64,000 nt of DNA from an uncultured Bacilli bacterium (GCA_934169415.1 CAKPNP010000001.1:33182-97181), one strand, 5' to 3'; shown: positions 18,047 to 27,326, counted from the first letter of the stretch. Translations and numbers: made by a program. Notes: generated by a model not told the origin, from the letters alone.

Positions 18047-18695
18047 TATTTTATATGAAGATAATCACATTTTAGTAGTAGAAAAACCTATAAATATGCC
18101 TACGTGCCTAGATAGTTCTAATGATTTAGATTTACTTACTAAACTAAAAGAATATATAAAAAATAAATATGATAAAAAAGGTAATGTATATCTTGGCTTA
18201 GTCCATAGACTAGATAGACCAGTAGGCGGGGTTATGGTGTTTGCTAAAACAAGTAAGGCTGCATCTAGATTATCAGAGAGTATAAGAACAAATAGTATAA
18301 ATAAAAAATATTATGCTGTTGTAATGGGTAAAGTTAATAGTCATGGAATATATAAAGATAAATTGTTAAAAGATCCAAAAACTAATACAACTAAAGTAGA
18401 TTTAAAAGGAAAAGAATCTATTTTAGAGTACGATTTAATAGATTATAAGAATGATTTATCATTAGTTGATATTAAATTAAAAACTGGTAGATCCCATCAG
18501 ATAAGAGTTCAATTTTCATATCATGGAAATCCTTTATATGGTGATCAAAGGTATAATAAAAAAGCAAAAGTAAAAGAACAAATCGCACTTTTTTGCTATT
18601 CATTAGAGTTTATTCATCCAACTACTAAAGAATTAATGAAATTTAATCTAGATTTACCTAATAGATATCCTTTTAATTTATTTGAAGTACATTAA
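18039..18695 (+). CDS. RluA-family pseudouridine synthase
   Basis: Isomerises specific uridines in rRNA or tRNA. The 219-residue protein shows ILYEDNHILVVEKP at the start, the catalytic Asp in VHRLDRPVGGVMVFAKT, and the LKTGRSHQIRVQF and GNPLYGDQRY motifs. No S4 domain is present. I chose GTG 18039, preceded by GGAAGGTGGGA and overlapping the methyltransferase stop; earlier in-frame starts would lie inside the methyltransferase without a ribosome-binding site. The target uridine cannot be told from sequence. Confidence 0.88.
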   Translation: MINILYEDNHILVVEKPINMPTCLDSSNDLDLLTKLKEYIKNKYDKKGNVYLGLVHRLDRPVGGVMVFAKTSKAASRLSESIRTNSINKKYYAVVMGKVNSHGIYKDKLLKDPKTNTTKVDLKGKESILEYDLIDYKNDLSLVDIKLKTGRSHQIRVQFSYHGNPLYGDQRYNKKAKVKEQIALFCYSLEFIHPTTKELMKFNLDLPNRYPFNLFEVH

Positions 18696-18778
18696 TAATT
18701 TAAATTTTTGGCAAATAGTTATAAAAAATTATTTGTCCTTTTTGTTTAAGAGTAAAATTACTATTTTGTAAAAGATAG

Positions 18779-18806
18779 TTACATATTTTAATAAATATGC
18801 TAGAAT
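18779..18806 (+). promoter_or_regulatory. Promoter of gmk
   Basis: TTACAT (18779-18784), 16 bases, TAGAAT (18801-18806). Confidence 0.5.
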
Positions 18807-18845
18807 AGTTAATATAAGTTAATCAAATGTTAAAGGAGTGATATA

Positions 18846-19514
18846 ATGTCAATCATTAAACAAAAAGAAAAAGGAACATTAGTAGTAATAAGTGGTCCAA
18901 GTGGTGCAGGAAAAGATACTATTATAAATGAGGTAATAAAGAAAGAAAAAATAAATGCCTGGGTATCTATATCAATGACATCACGCCCTTTACGTGGAAA
19001 CGAAGTAGATGGAAAAGATTATTTTTTTGTAACTAAAGAAGAATTTGAAGATAACATAAAAAAAGGTAATTTTTTAGAGTATGCTAAATATAATGACAAT
19101 TACTATGGTACACCTAAAAATAAGATTGAAGATTATCTAAATAAAGGTATAGATGTAATACTTAATATTGAAATTCAAGGTGCTTTACAAATAAAAGAAT
19201 TAATAAAAGATGCTTTATTTATTTTTATAATGCCACCTTCAATGGAGGAATTAAAAAGAAGATTAATAAATCGTGGCACTGATAGTAGTGAAAAAATATT
19301 ATCAAGATTTAAAACAGCTTATCAAGAAATTAATGATGTTACTAAATATAATTATGTAGTTGTTAATGATGATTTAGATAAAGCAGTTGATAAAGTTGAA
19401 GCCATTTTAATATCAGAAAAATGTAGAGTAGATCGCATTGAAGAAGTATTTTTAAATAATACTGAGGAATTACTTCATGAGGGGCTACTAGATAATAAAA
19501 TATTTATAAACTAA
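18846..19514 (+). CDS. gmk: Guanylate kinase
   Basis: Phosphorylates GMP to GDP using ATP. The protein has the P-loop ISGPSGAGKDT (residues 15-25), the GMP-binding SMTSRPLRGNEVDGKDY segment, and EIQGALQIKE. At 222 residues it carries about 20 residues more than the E. coli enzyme, mostly at the C-terminus (EELLHEGLLDNKIFIN). AAAGGAGTGATATA precedes the ATG. It stands alone; rpoZ, the frequent neighbour, does not follow. Confidence 0.95.
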   Translation: MSIIKQKEKGTLVVISGPSGAGKDTIINEVIKKEKINAWVSISMTSRPLRGNEVDGKDYFFVTKEEFEDNIKKGNFLEYAKYNDNYYGTPKNKIEDYLNKGIDVILNIEIQGALQIKELIKDALFIFIMPPSMEELKRRLINRGTDSSEKILSRFKTAYQEINDVTKYNYVVVNDDLDKAVDKVEAILISEKCRVDRIEEVFLNNTEELLHEGLLDNKIFIN

Positions 19515-19520
19515 AAACCG

Positions 19521-19557
19521 ATTATATAGTATATTAATGTTTCTTTTAATATTATTT
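19521..19557. repeat. Partial duplicate of the amidase signal-peptide coding region
   Basis: These 37 bases match 19753-19789 at 36 positions. The second copy encodes the signal peptide of the amidase; this first copy, just after gmk, is non-coding. Confidence 0.8.
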
Positions 19558-19744
19558 TAGATTTCAATATAAATAGTCATAAATGATATTTATTTGCAAA
19601 AAATATTAAATAAAGTTTTTTTTGCAAATGAACTTGCAAAACTTTATAAGAGTTAGTTTTATCTTATTTATATAATCATTATTTGTAAATATTAAATATT
19701 TTAAAATAAATAACATTAATAGCATATAATTTAATGGTGAAATT

Positions 19745-20398
19745 ATGAGTAAATTATATAGTCTATTAATGTTTCTTTTAATATTATTTACAAGCGCTAG
19801 TGTAAGAGCTTTAAATCTTCCTTTACTTGGAAAAGTTATCTATTTAGATCCTGGTCATGGTGGAACTGACCCGGGAGCTTTATATAATAACTTAAAGGAA
19901 GAAAATCTTAATTTAGAACTCGCATTATCAATGCAAACTGAATTTGAAAAAAATGGTGCTATTGTTTATTTAACGAGATATGGTGATTATGATTTATCAG
20001 TTAAAAATGCGGTTTCAAGAAAAAGAAGTGATTTATCTAGAAGAGCAAATATGATTAATAAATCAAATGCTGATTTATATTTTTCAATCCATTTAAATGC
20101 AGATTCAGATTCTAGTTGGTATGGTACTCAAGTGTTTTATGATACTGTAAATCCTGAAAATGAAAATATTGCTAAAATATTACAACAAGAATATAATAAA
20201 AATTTAAATACTAAAAGAGAGTATAAAAATATAAAAGGACATTATTTATATAGAAGAATAAATGTTAAAGGTGTACTTATAGAAGCTGGTTTTATAACTA
20301 ATCCTAATGATAGATATTTACTTAAAAGTAAAAAGTATCAAAATAAATTTTCTAAAATTACTGTTCAAGCAATTGTAAAATATTATCAAAATAGTTAA
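19745..20398 (+). CDS. N-acetylmuramoyl-L-alanine amidase (Amidase_3), secreted
   Basis: A zinc amidase that cuts the bond between MurNAc and the stem peptide of peptidoglycan. An N-terminal signal peptide (residues 1-22, LLMFLLILFTSASVRA) directs export. The catalytic domain fills the rest: the zinc ligands are His in LDPGHGGTDPG, Glu in LKEENLN and His in YFSIHLNAD, and the catalytic Glu is in LIEAGFITNP. There is no cell-wall binding domain. Start ATG 19745 follows GGTGAAATT. A partial copy of its 5' end lies upstream at 19521. It shows that the host has a peptidoglycan wall. Confidence 0.92.
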   Translation: MSKLYSLLMFLLILFTSASVRALNLPLLGKVIYLDPGHGGTDPGALYNNLKEENLNLELALSMQTEFEKNGAIVYLTRYGDYDLSVKNAVSRKRSDLSRRANMINKSNADLYFSIHLNADSDSSWYGTQVFYDTVNPENENIAKILQQEYNKNLNTKREYKNIKGHYLYRRINVKGVLIEAGFITNPNDRYLLKSKKYQNKFSKITVQAIVKYYQNS

Positions 20399-20415
20399 TT
20401 TTATTAAAAAAAGTG

Positions 20416-20444
20416 TTGAAAAATAAACATAAAAATGCTAAACT
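20416..20444 (+). promoter_or_regulatory. Promoter of the coiled-coil gene
   Basis: TTGAAA (20416-20421), 17 bases, TAAACT (20439-20444). Confidence 0.45.
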
Positions 20445-20508
20445 TCTATTATAGAGTATGGTAGATAAGGAAACTTATTAAAATACCCTCTAAAATAAGG
20501 AGGAAAGT

Positions 20509-22911
20509 ATGGCAAGGGAAGAAATATTAAATGTCTTAAAAGAATTACAAGATATGAATACAAATGAATTAGAAGATTTAAATATTTCAAAGAAAATAGT
20601 AGAAAATGAAATTGCTAAATTAGAAGAAAAAATAAGTGATAATTCAAATTATCCAGTTTTTGATTACATTAATACTAAATCTAAAATAAATAATATTGAT
20701 AGAGCTTTAACTTCTTTAAGTGAGAGAATGGATAGTAATGATTCTATAGTAGATAATGAAAATACAAGTGTAGAATTACTTGATTCAGAAATCGAAAAAT
20801 TAAATGCACAAATTTCTGAAACTCAACAACAATTAGATGATATAGGTAGGAAACTACGTTCATTAGGTGAAAATCCTGATAAAGGTTTAGAAGAGGAATA
20901 CTCTAAATTATTACAAGAAAGAAGGGAAAATTTAACCAATTTAAATGATGAACTAGAAGCATGTGAAGAAAATAAAAAATCTAGTTTAGATTCAGTAGAA
21001 AAATTAAAGGATAGTAATAGACAATTAGCTGAGTTGATTAATCGTTATGATAAATTAAAAGAAAATTTAAATGAACGTGAAAAAAACAAAGAAAGTTATG
21101 ATAAGTCTAAAAAAAGATTAGATGAAAGTAGATTAGTTGAGTTAAAATCTAGTTTAGATGTTATTAATAGTCGTAATAATTATATAAATAGTACTGTAAT
21201 TTCTGAAGTAATTAATGATATAGAAAATAATAATATTAGTGATGAAGAAATAAATAATAGATTATTAGAGTTAAAGGATAATATGCCTAGTGATTATATT
21301 GAAAATTCATCTGATATTATAGAAAAAATTAAAGAAAAAGAAGATAATCTTACTATGCTTATATCTGATTTACAAACTAAATTATTGGATGAGGTTAATT
21401 ATACGCCATCTATATTTGCAACTGAAGTATATAGTGATGAAATAAGTGATTACGAATCAAGAATTAAATCATATGATAATGAAATGAGTAATAAAGATTT
21501 ATATATTTCAAGATTAGAAAAGGTTATTGATGGTATAAATAATAATATTACTATTAAAGAGAGTAAAATTATTGAATTACAAAGTAGAATAGATTATTTA
21601 AGATTTGAAATGACTGACTCTAGTTATTCAAAACAAGATTTAGATTCATTCACTAAAGAAATCAGTAAAAATAAAAAAGAAATAGAAAATATAAGAAAAC
21701 AAATTGAAAGATTAAATAAAAATATTTCTACTAAAGAAACTTTGATATCTTCATTAAAAAAAGATAGAAAAGAAGTAGAAAATATCAAAAATGCTGATTT
21801 AAAAACTTTAGAAGGATTAAGAGCTACTCTTGATGATAGAAAAACATTAGATAGAGTAAGTATTGCTAATGATAAGAAACAATTAGAAGTATATCTAAGT
21901 GAAAGAAAATTATTAGAATCATTAGAAAGATTCTATGGTGTTGAATTTGATAAATTGAATATTGATATAAAATCTAACAATTTAGAAAATAATGAAGCAG
22001 AACCAGTTGTTGAAACTAAAGAAATAGAAAAATCTGTAAGTATAAAGGATAACATAGAAGAATCAGTTGAAGTTAAAGAAAATGATGCTTCTATAGATCC
22101 AGAAGAAAATATAGAAGTTGTAGAAAACACTAGTGTAGAAGATGCAATTAGTGAAGAAAATAACTTAGAAAATTCAGAAAATATAGAAACCTCAGAAAAT
22201 GTAGAAACTTCAAAAGATTTAGAATCATCTTTAGCAAATAACTTATATCATGTAGATAAACTTGAAGATATAGAAGAACCAACATTTCAAATGCCTGAGG
22301 CTTCAAGTCTAGCTTCTGATATTGATTCTAGTGTTATTAATTCAGTAGAACCAGAAGCTCCAATTTTAGAAAAAGATGAAAAAGAAAAAGTTGTTGGATA
22401 TAATCCTGCTAGTAACAGTTTAGTTGAAAAATCAAGAAATACTAAATTTATTTCTAAAATTAAAGAAAAATTATCTGCAATTAGATTTTCATTAGCTGTA
22501 GGAGCTGTTAATGTTAAAAAGTTTGTTAGTGAACTTAAAAATGATATTCATACTTCTATTAAAAATGCTAAAAATAATGAGCCAAATTCATTTGTTGACA
22601 CTGTTTTAAATTCTAATGAAAATTTGAAACTAAAAGAAGATTTAAAGGTAGATGAAAAAAAATCTGAAAAAATAGATGAACCTTCAAATACTGTTGATAA
22701 AGAAGATGTAGTTTCAGAGCCTAACTTGATGGAAGAATTAGATTCATATACTCCAGATGAAAATGAAACTGGTTTAAATAATAATATTGAATATGAACCA
22801 GCAGATAGTGTGACTATAGGTGAAGAGGGAACTGTAGAAGATTTATTTATTCGTAATTTACAACATGAATTATTTGGAAATGAAGAACCTAGTATGGGAA
22901 GATCTAGATAG
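20509..22911 (+). CDS. Long coiled-coil protein of unknown function
   Basis: An 800-residue protein I do not recognise. Residues about 1-490 are heptad-like coiled coil with many Glu, Lys, Asn and Leu residues and short breaks. About 490-640 is a very acidic, low-complexity linker rich in Glu, Val, Ser and Asn. About 655-700 is basic and mildly hydrophobic (KFISKIKEKLSAIRFSLAVG), possibly a membrane-surface helix. The C-terminus is acidic again and ends EPSMGRSR. There is no signal peptide. The layout recalls cytoskeletal or SMC-like scaffold proteins, but no ATPase head is present. It is cotranscribed with an 82-residue protein 8 bases downstream. Confidence 0.6.
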   Translation: MAREEILNVLKELQDMNTNELEDLNISKKIVENEIAKLEEKISDNSNYPVFDYINTKSKINNIDRALTSLSERMDSNDSIVDNENTSVELLDSEIEKLNAQISETQQQLDDIGRKLRSLGENPDKGLEEEYSKLLQERRENLTNLNDELEACEENKKSSLDSVEKLKDSNRQLAELINRYDKLKENLNEREKNKESYDKSKKRLDESRLVELKSSLDVINSRNNYINSTVISEVINDIENNNISDEEINNRLLELKDNMPSDYIENSSDIIEKIKEKEDNLTMLISDLQTKLLDEVNYTPSIFATEVYSDEISDYESRIKSYDNEMSNKDLYISRLEKVIDGINNNITIKESKIIELQSRIDYLRFEMTDSSYSKQDLDSFTKEISKNKKEIENIRKQIERLNKNISTKETLISSLKKDRKEVENIKNADLKTLEGLRATLDDRKTLDRVSIANDKKQLEVYLSERKLLESLERFYGVEFDKLNIDIKSNNLENNEAEPVVETKEIEKSVSIKDNIEESVEVKENDASIDPEENIEVVENTSVEDAISEENNLENSENIETSENVETSKDLESSLANNLYHVDKLEDIEEPTFQMPEASSLASDIDSSVINSVEPEAPILEKDEKEKVVGYNPASNSLVEKSRNTKFISKIKEKLSAIRFSLAVGAVNVKKFVSELKNDIHTSIKNAKNNEPNSFVDTVLNSNENLKLKEDLKVDEKKSEKIDEPSNTVDKEDVVSEPNLMEELDSYTPDENETGLNNNIEYEPADSVTIGEEGTVEDLFIRNLQHELFGNEEPSMGRSR

Positions 22912-22919
22912 GAGGAATT

Positions 22920-23168
22920 ATGGAAAATAGAATTAATACTATTATGACTTTAGCTGATGGAAGTAAATATTTAATTATAAAGCAAGCTATATATAAAAAT
23001 GAAAATTATTTTGTAGCAACAAAACTTGATAGTAATGAAGAACTTACCGATGAAGTTAGAGTTTTACATGAAATTAAAAGCGATGATACCTATGTAGAAG
23101 ATGTAAAAGACTTAGATTTATTTGATTTAATTATTAAATATGTTGGGTTAGAAATCAAACAAGATTAA
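22920..23168 (+). CDS. Small conserved-looking protein, DUF1292-like in size and strand pattern
   Basis: An 82-residue acidic protein of unknown function. It starts MENRINTIMTLADGSKYLII and reads as a short beta-rich fold (TLADGSKYLIIKQAIYKNENYF). Its overall look is like small DUF1292-type proteins, but I cannot confirm that. GGAGGAATT before the ATG overlaps the coiled-coil gene's stop region, so the two are coupled, and a terminator follows. A functional link to the coiled-coil protein is inference from this pairing. Confidence 0.6.
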   Translation: MENRINTIMTLADGSKYLIIKQAIYKNENYFVATKLDSNEELTDEVRVLHEIKSDDTYVEDVKDLDLFDLIIKYVGLEIKQD

Positions 23169-23183
23169 TTTCTTGTTTTTTTT
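23157..23183 (+). terminator. Terminator of the coiled-coil operon
   Basis: AAACAAGA (23157-23164) and TCTTGTTT (23171-23178) pair over TTAATT, followed by T residues; the stop codon lies in the loop. Confidence 0.8.
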
Positions 23184-23296
23184 ATTAATATAAAAATGTA
23201 CAAAATAGTATACAAATTCTAAATATTAATTTGAATTTCGATAAAAATCTTTATTTATTTATAAATATTTGATAAAATTAAAATAGGTGGTAGAAT

Positions 23297-24223
23297 TTGA
23301 AAAAGACGTTTAAAACACTAGAAGAACAAATAAAAATACTTGAATCTCGTGGTTTAATTATAAATGATTATGATAAGACGTATGACATTCTTTTTAAAGA
23401 AAATTATTTTTTTATAAATGGGTATAGACATTTTTTAGTAAAAACGGATTGTCCTAATCAATTTAAAGAGGGTGCCACTTTTGAAGAATTATATTCGTTA
23501 TTTTTATTTGATAGATATTTAAGAAATATAATGTTTAAGAACATATTAATAGTTGAAAATAATATTAAATCTATAATAAGTTATCAATTATCTAAGAAAT
23601 ATGGGTATAGGGAGCATGATTATTTAAATCCAAAACACTTTAGGCAAGAAAGTTTTAAATTAACTCAGGTAAATGATATTTTAAATAAGATGAAAAGACA
23701 AATAAGATTAAATGCTAAACAACATAGAGCAACTAAACACTATATTTCAAATTATGGTTATATTCCAATGTGGGTATCTGTTAAGGTTTTATCTTTTGGT
23801 ATAATGGCTGAATTATATTCAATATTAAAAGAAGAAGATCAAGATGAAGTAGCCTCTTATTATAATATAAGTAGTTATGAATTAAATATTTATTTAGCTT
23901 TATTATCTAATTATAGAAATTTATGTGCACATGAGGATATGTTATATGATTATCAAACACAAAGAAGTATCCCAGATTGTAAATATCATGAACTTTTAAA
24001 TATTGATAAAGAATATGAAGAATATGTATGTGGAAAAAACGACTTTTATGCAATCATTATAATAATGAAATCTATGTTAAGTTATGATGAATTTAGAAAT
24101 ATGATGAATGAAATAAGTTATGAATTAGAAAGATTATCGGGATTATTACATACTACAAATATTAATGAAGTAAAAGAAAAAATAGGTTTTCCAACTAATT
24201 ATAGGGATATAATTGATTTATAA
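23297..24223 (+). CDS. Abi family protein (AbiD/AbiF type, HEPN-like)
   Basis: Related to phage abortive-infection proteins of the Abi_2 family. The 308-residue protein begins KTLEEQIKILESRGLII, has the YFFINGYRH segment, and near residues 210-220 the RNLCAH motif. RNLCAH fits the R-X4-H active site of HEPN ribonucleases, so an RNA-cutting toxin role is likely. The start is TTG 23297 after AGGTGG, giving MKKTFKTLEEQ. It stands alone between the coiled-coil operon and the capsule promoter, with no antitoxin beside it. Single-gene Abi_2 proteins are common in gut Firmicutes; an anti-phage role is known for some, not shown here. Confidence 0.8.
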   Translation: MKKTFKTLEEQIKILESRGLIINDYDKTYDILFKENYFFINGYRHFLVKTDCPNQFKEGATFEELYSLFLFDRYLRNIMFKNILIVENNIKSIISYQLSKKYGYREHDYLNPKHFRQESFKLTQVNDILNKMKRQIRLNAKQHRATKHYISNYGYIPMWVSVKVLSFGIMAELYSILKEEDQDEVASYYNISSYELNIYLALLSNYRNLCAHEDMLYDYQTQRSIPDCKYHELLNIDKEYEEYVCGKNDFYAIIIIMKSMLSYDEFRNMMNEISYELERLSGLLHTTNINEVKEKIGFPTNYRDIIDL

Positions 24224-24237
24224 CCAAAATTTGCTAT

Positions 24238-24265
24238 TTGACATTACAATAAAAAATGATATAAT
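24238..24265 (+). promoter_or_regulatory. Promoter of the capsule priming transferase
   Basis: TTGACA (24238-24243), 16 bases, TATAAT (24260-24265); the ATG at 24301 follows a GGGGTGA site. Confidence 0.75.
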
Positions 24266-24300
24266 ATAGCTACTTTAAACGTTTAATTGGGGTGAATAAT

Positions 24301-24954
24301 ATGAATGAAGAAGTACTTAATGACGTAAAATCTGATTCTATATTTTATAGAGTAATTAAAAGATTATCTGATATAATTTTTGGAATATTTGGTGTTATTA
24401 TATTTATACCATTATTAATAATAGTTAAAATTTGTTATATGTTAACAGGCGATTTTAAAAAAGTTATTTTTACACAAGATAGAATTGGTAAAAATGGTAA
24501 AAATTTTAAGTTATATAAATTTAGATCTATGGTACCAAATGCAGATGAAATATTGTTTAAATATTTAAAAGAAAATGAAGAAGCTGCTACTGAATATAAA
24601 AGGTATAAAAAGTTAAAAAATGATCCAAGGGTTACTAAAGTAGGAAGTTTTATAAGAAAATTTTCAATAGATGAATTTCCACAGTTTATAAATGTTTTAA
24701 AAGGAGATATGTCATTAGTTGGACCACGTCCTTACTTACCACGTGAAATACCTGATATGGGAGAATATTATAATACAATTATAAAAACTAAACCAGGTAT
24801 TACAGGATACTGGCAAGTAAATGGAAGAAGTGCCACTACGTTTGGTAAAAGATTAGTATTAGATGAATATTACTATAATCATTTATCACTTAAAATGGAT
24901 ATTAAAATAGCTATTAAAACTATTTTACAAGTTTTTATTAGTGATGCTAAATAA
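24301..24954 (+). CDS. Undecaprenyl-phosphate sugar phosphotransferase (capsule priming)
   Basis: Transfers a sugar 1-phosphate to undecaprenyl phosphate, starting the repeat unit of a surface polysaccharide. The 217-residue protein has a single N-terminal membrane segment (about 24-50) and the bacterial sugar transferase core: FTQDRIGKNGKNFKLYKFRSM, RKFSIDEFPQF, LKGDMSLVGPRPYLP and KPGITGYWQVNGRS. The short form without extra N-terminal helices is like CpsE-core or PglC-type enzymes. The start is ATG 24301; GTG 24292 lies in the ribosome-binding site. A terminator follows, so this gene opens the locus but is transcribed alone. Confidence 0.9.
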   Translation: MNEEVLNDVKSDSIFYRVIKRLSDIIFGIFGVIIFIPLLIIVKICYMLTGDFKKVIFTQDRIGKNGKNFKLYKFRSMVPNADEILFKYLKENEEAATEYKRYKKLKNDPRVTKVGSFIRKFSIDEFPQFINVLKGDMSLVGPRPYLPREIPDMGEYYNTIIKTKPGITGYWQVNGRSATTFGKRLVLDEYYYNHLSLKMDIKIAIKTILQVFISDAK

Positions 24955-24977
24955 ACTAGAGATAAACTCTAGTTTTA
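24954..24977 (+). terminator. Terminator of priming transferase
   Basis: AACTAGAG (24954-24961) and CTCTAGTT (24967-24974) pair over ATAAA, followed by TTTA. Confidence 0.75.
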
Positions 24978-24989
24978 TATTAAAATTAT

Positions 24990-25022
24990 TTATAAAAAAA
25001 TAATCAAATCGATTATTTTTTT
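24990..25022. terminator. Bidirectional hairpin ending the surface-protein gene
   Basis: AAATAATC and GATTATTT arms flanked by A- and T-runs; it overlaps the last codons of the minus-strand gene. Confidence 0.65.
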
Positions 25023-25828
25023 CTATTTAATATTATTCCAATAAACATAATAGATAAAAGTAATATAATTGCTAATATAATTTTATATTTATATTTAAAT
25101 TCTTTTCTTTCTTCGTTTACATAATCTTTATAAATGTCTTCATATTTACTTTTACTTTTTACTTTAACATTTATTTTATATTCTTTTTCTATCTTATTAT
25201 TAGATACTTTAATAACTATTTGACTATTATCCTTAACTTCTTGACTAGATATTTCTACATTATATTCACTACTTATAGGAACAGGAACTAAATCTAATGT
25301 GGTTATATCATTGTTTATTATAATATCATAATCAAATACATCTTTTTTAAGATTAATATTAACTATATCTGATTTTATTTCTTTTAATAGATTATAGTCT
25401 ATTATATTATCTGTTGGAACAGTATTTACTTCATTTATATCATTAATTGTAACATTGATTTCTATTCCGCCGATTCTTACAATACCACTATTACCTTTAG
25501 GGTTTGATGATGCATTAATTTCTATAGTACCTATTTTAATATTACCAGTATCAGTACCATTTAATATTACATTATGATTAATTGGACTTGATGCTTCATC
25601 AGTATATTTACTATCAACAGTAAATCCAGCTGTTACATCATAAGTAGTAAATACTAAACTAAAACTAACATTCTTAACACTTTCATCTACATTCTCATAA
25701 ACATCTATTGTCTTACTTTCACCTTTATTTAAAGTTATATTAGTTGTATCAACACTTAAAGCATTAACTTTATTAATAAAAATAAAGGATAAAAGTAAAA
25801 TCAATAAATATTTTACTTTTGTTTTCAT
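25013..25828 (-). CDS. Secreted, membrane-anchored surface protein with cohesin-like and cadherin-like beta domains
   Basis: A 271-residue cell-surface protein. It has an N-terminal signal peptide (residues 1-23, LLILLLSFIFINKVNA). A first beta-sandwich (about 25-140) resembles cohesin-type modules. A second (about 150-225, with VFDYDIIINNDITTLDLVPV) resembles the cadherin-like repeats of Firmicutes surface proteins. A C-terminal membrane helix (about 248-267) is followed by NRKK. Both domain calls are fold-level impressions. It lies on the opposite strand inside the capsule locus, between the priming transferase and Wzz. A role in holding a surface complex is inference. Confidence 0.65.
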   Translation of the reverse strand: MKTKVKYLLILLLSFIFINKVNALSVDTTNITLNKGESKTIDVYENVDESVKNVSFSLVFTTYDVTAGFTVDSKYTDEASSPINHNVILNGTDTGNIKIGTIEINASSNPKGNSGIVRIGGIEINVTINDINEVNTVPTDNIIDYNLLKEIKSDIVNINLKKDVFDYDIIINNDITTLDLVPVPISSEYNVEISSQEVKDNSQIVIKVSNNKIEKEYKINVKVKSKSKYEDIYKDYVNEERKEFKYKYKIILAIILLLSIMFIGIILNRKK

Positions 25829-25983
25829 TTATTCACGCCCTTTATTATCTTAATTATAATATTTTATTAAATAAAAATCAACAATAACTATTTTTAATGT
25901 GTAAAGTATATGAATACTTTTTAATATTTATGCTATTCAATTAAAATTTAATATGTTATAATCATGTTATAGAGGTGTTTATA

Positions 25984-26658
25984 ATGGAAGAAATTGATTT
26001 AATTGAATTATTAAATTATTTTAAAAAGAAAATAGGTTTAATAATAATTATCATGTCTGCAGTAGGTATTTTAGGTTGTATTTATACATTATTTATACAA
26101 GAACCAATGTATAATTCATATACAACTGTTATTTTAAGTGGAAGTAGTAGTTCATCTATTACTCAAACTGATGTTACATTAAATAAAAATTTAATATCAA
26201 CGTATGCTGAAATAGTAAAATCAGGTAGAGTTTTAAATCAAGTTATTAAAGAACTTAATTTAGATATATCTTACGAGTTATTAAGTAGTGAAATATCAGT
26301 AACATCGCTTAATAATACAGAAATAATTAAAATAACAGTTAATAATGAATCAGCCGATATGGCAATGAAAATAGCTAATTCGACAGCAAGTGTATTTACT
26401 AAAGAAATATCTTCATTATATAAAATGGATAATGTAAGTATATTAGATTATGCAACTATTAACGAATCTCCATATAATATAAATATTTTAAAACAATTAA
26501 TTATATATATATTAGCTGGATTAGTAATATCTTTAGGTACTGTATTTATGATATTCTATTTTGATAGAACAATTAAATCAGCTGAACAAATAGAGCAAAA
26601 AATTAAATTACCAGTACTTGGAAGTGTACAAGACATCAGTAAAGGTGGGAAAAAGTAA
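25984..26658 (+). CDS. Capsule chain-length regulator / BY-kinase adaptor (Wzz family)
   Basis: Membrane adaptor that activates the tyrosine kinase encoded next and controls polymer length. The 224-residue protein has two membrane helices (about 17-37 and 171-193) flanking an extracytoplasmic domain, with the Wzz pattern EIDLIELLNYFKKK at the start. Its cytoplasmic tail reaches AEQIEQKIKLPVLGSV. A TATAAT box lies at 25957-25962. Start ATG 25984 follows GAGGTG. Its stop shares one base with the kinase start (TAATG). Confidence 0.9.
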   Translation: MEEIDLIELLNYFKKKIGLIIIIMSAVGILGCIYTLFIQEPMYNSYTTVILSGSSSSSITQTDVTLNKNLISTYAEIVKSGRVLNQVIKELNLDISYELLSSEISVTSLNNTEIIKITVNNESADMAMKIANSTASVFTKEISSLYKMDNVSILDYATINESPYNINILKQLIIYILAGLVISLGTVFMIFYFDRTIKSAEQIEQKIKLPVLGSVQDISKGGKK

Positions 26659-27326
26659 TGAAAAGTGAATTAATAGTACATGAAAGACCTAAATCTAATG
26701 TTAGTGAAGATATAAGAACTATAAGAACAAATTTACAATTTACTGCTTCTAAAGACAAATCTAAAGTAATATTAATAACTAGTTCTGTACAAGGAGAAGG
26801 TAAATCATTTATAAGTAGTAACCTAGCAGTAGCTTTTGCTCAAAATGGAGAAAAAACATTATTAATAGATAGTGACCTACGTCTTGGAAGGACTCATAAA
26901 ATATTCAATATATCAAATAAATTTGGATTATCTAATTTATTAGTTAACTATGAAGAATCTGATATTCGTGACTATATAGCAAGTACTGCTATCAAAAATT
27001 TATATGTAATACCACGTGGTATAGTATGCCCTAATCCAAGTGAACTTTTAAACTCTGATACAACAAAAAAAATGATAGAATTTTTAAGAAATAAATTTGA
27101 TCATATAATATTTGATGGTGTACCTATAAATGGTCTACCTGATTCATTAATACTAGCAAATTTAGTTGATAGAGTAGTAATAGTATCATCTTGTAATTAC
27201 ACTAAAATAGATGAATTAGATACTACAAAAAAAGCATTACAAAAAATAAATGCACCTATAGCTGGTGTTATTATGAATAAAGCACCACAAACTAAGAGAG
27301 GCAAATATTCTTCTTATTATGAGTAG
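26658..27326 (+). CDS. Capsular tyrosine-protein kinase (BY-kinase, CpsD/CapB type)
   Basis: Bacterial tyrosine autokinase that, with its Wzz adaptor, controls capsule polymerisation. It has Walker A SVQGEGKSFISSNLAVAFA (about residues 40-58), Walker A' LLIDSDLR, and Walker B HIIFDGVP. The C-terminus ends SSYYE, a short tyrosine cluster that is the usual autophosphorylation site. The 222 residues are the normal length. It is coupled to Wzz (1-base overlap) and to the phosphatase 7 bases downstream, the classic CpsC-CpsD-CpsB trio in a shuffled order. Confidence 0.92.
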   Translation: MKSELIVHERPKSNVSEDIRTIRTNLQFTASKDKSKVILITSSVQGEGKSFISSNLAVAFAQNGEKTLLIDSDLRLGRTHKIFNISNKFGLSNLLVNYEESDIRDYIASTAIKNLYVIPRGIVCPNPSELLNSDTTKKMIEFLRNKFDHIIFDGVPINGLPDSLILANLVDRVVIVSSCNYTKIDELDTTKKALQKINAPIAGVIMNKAPQTKRGKYSSYYE

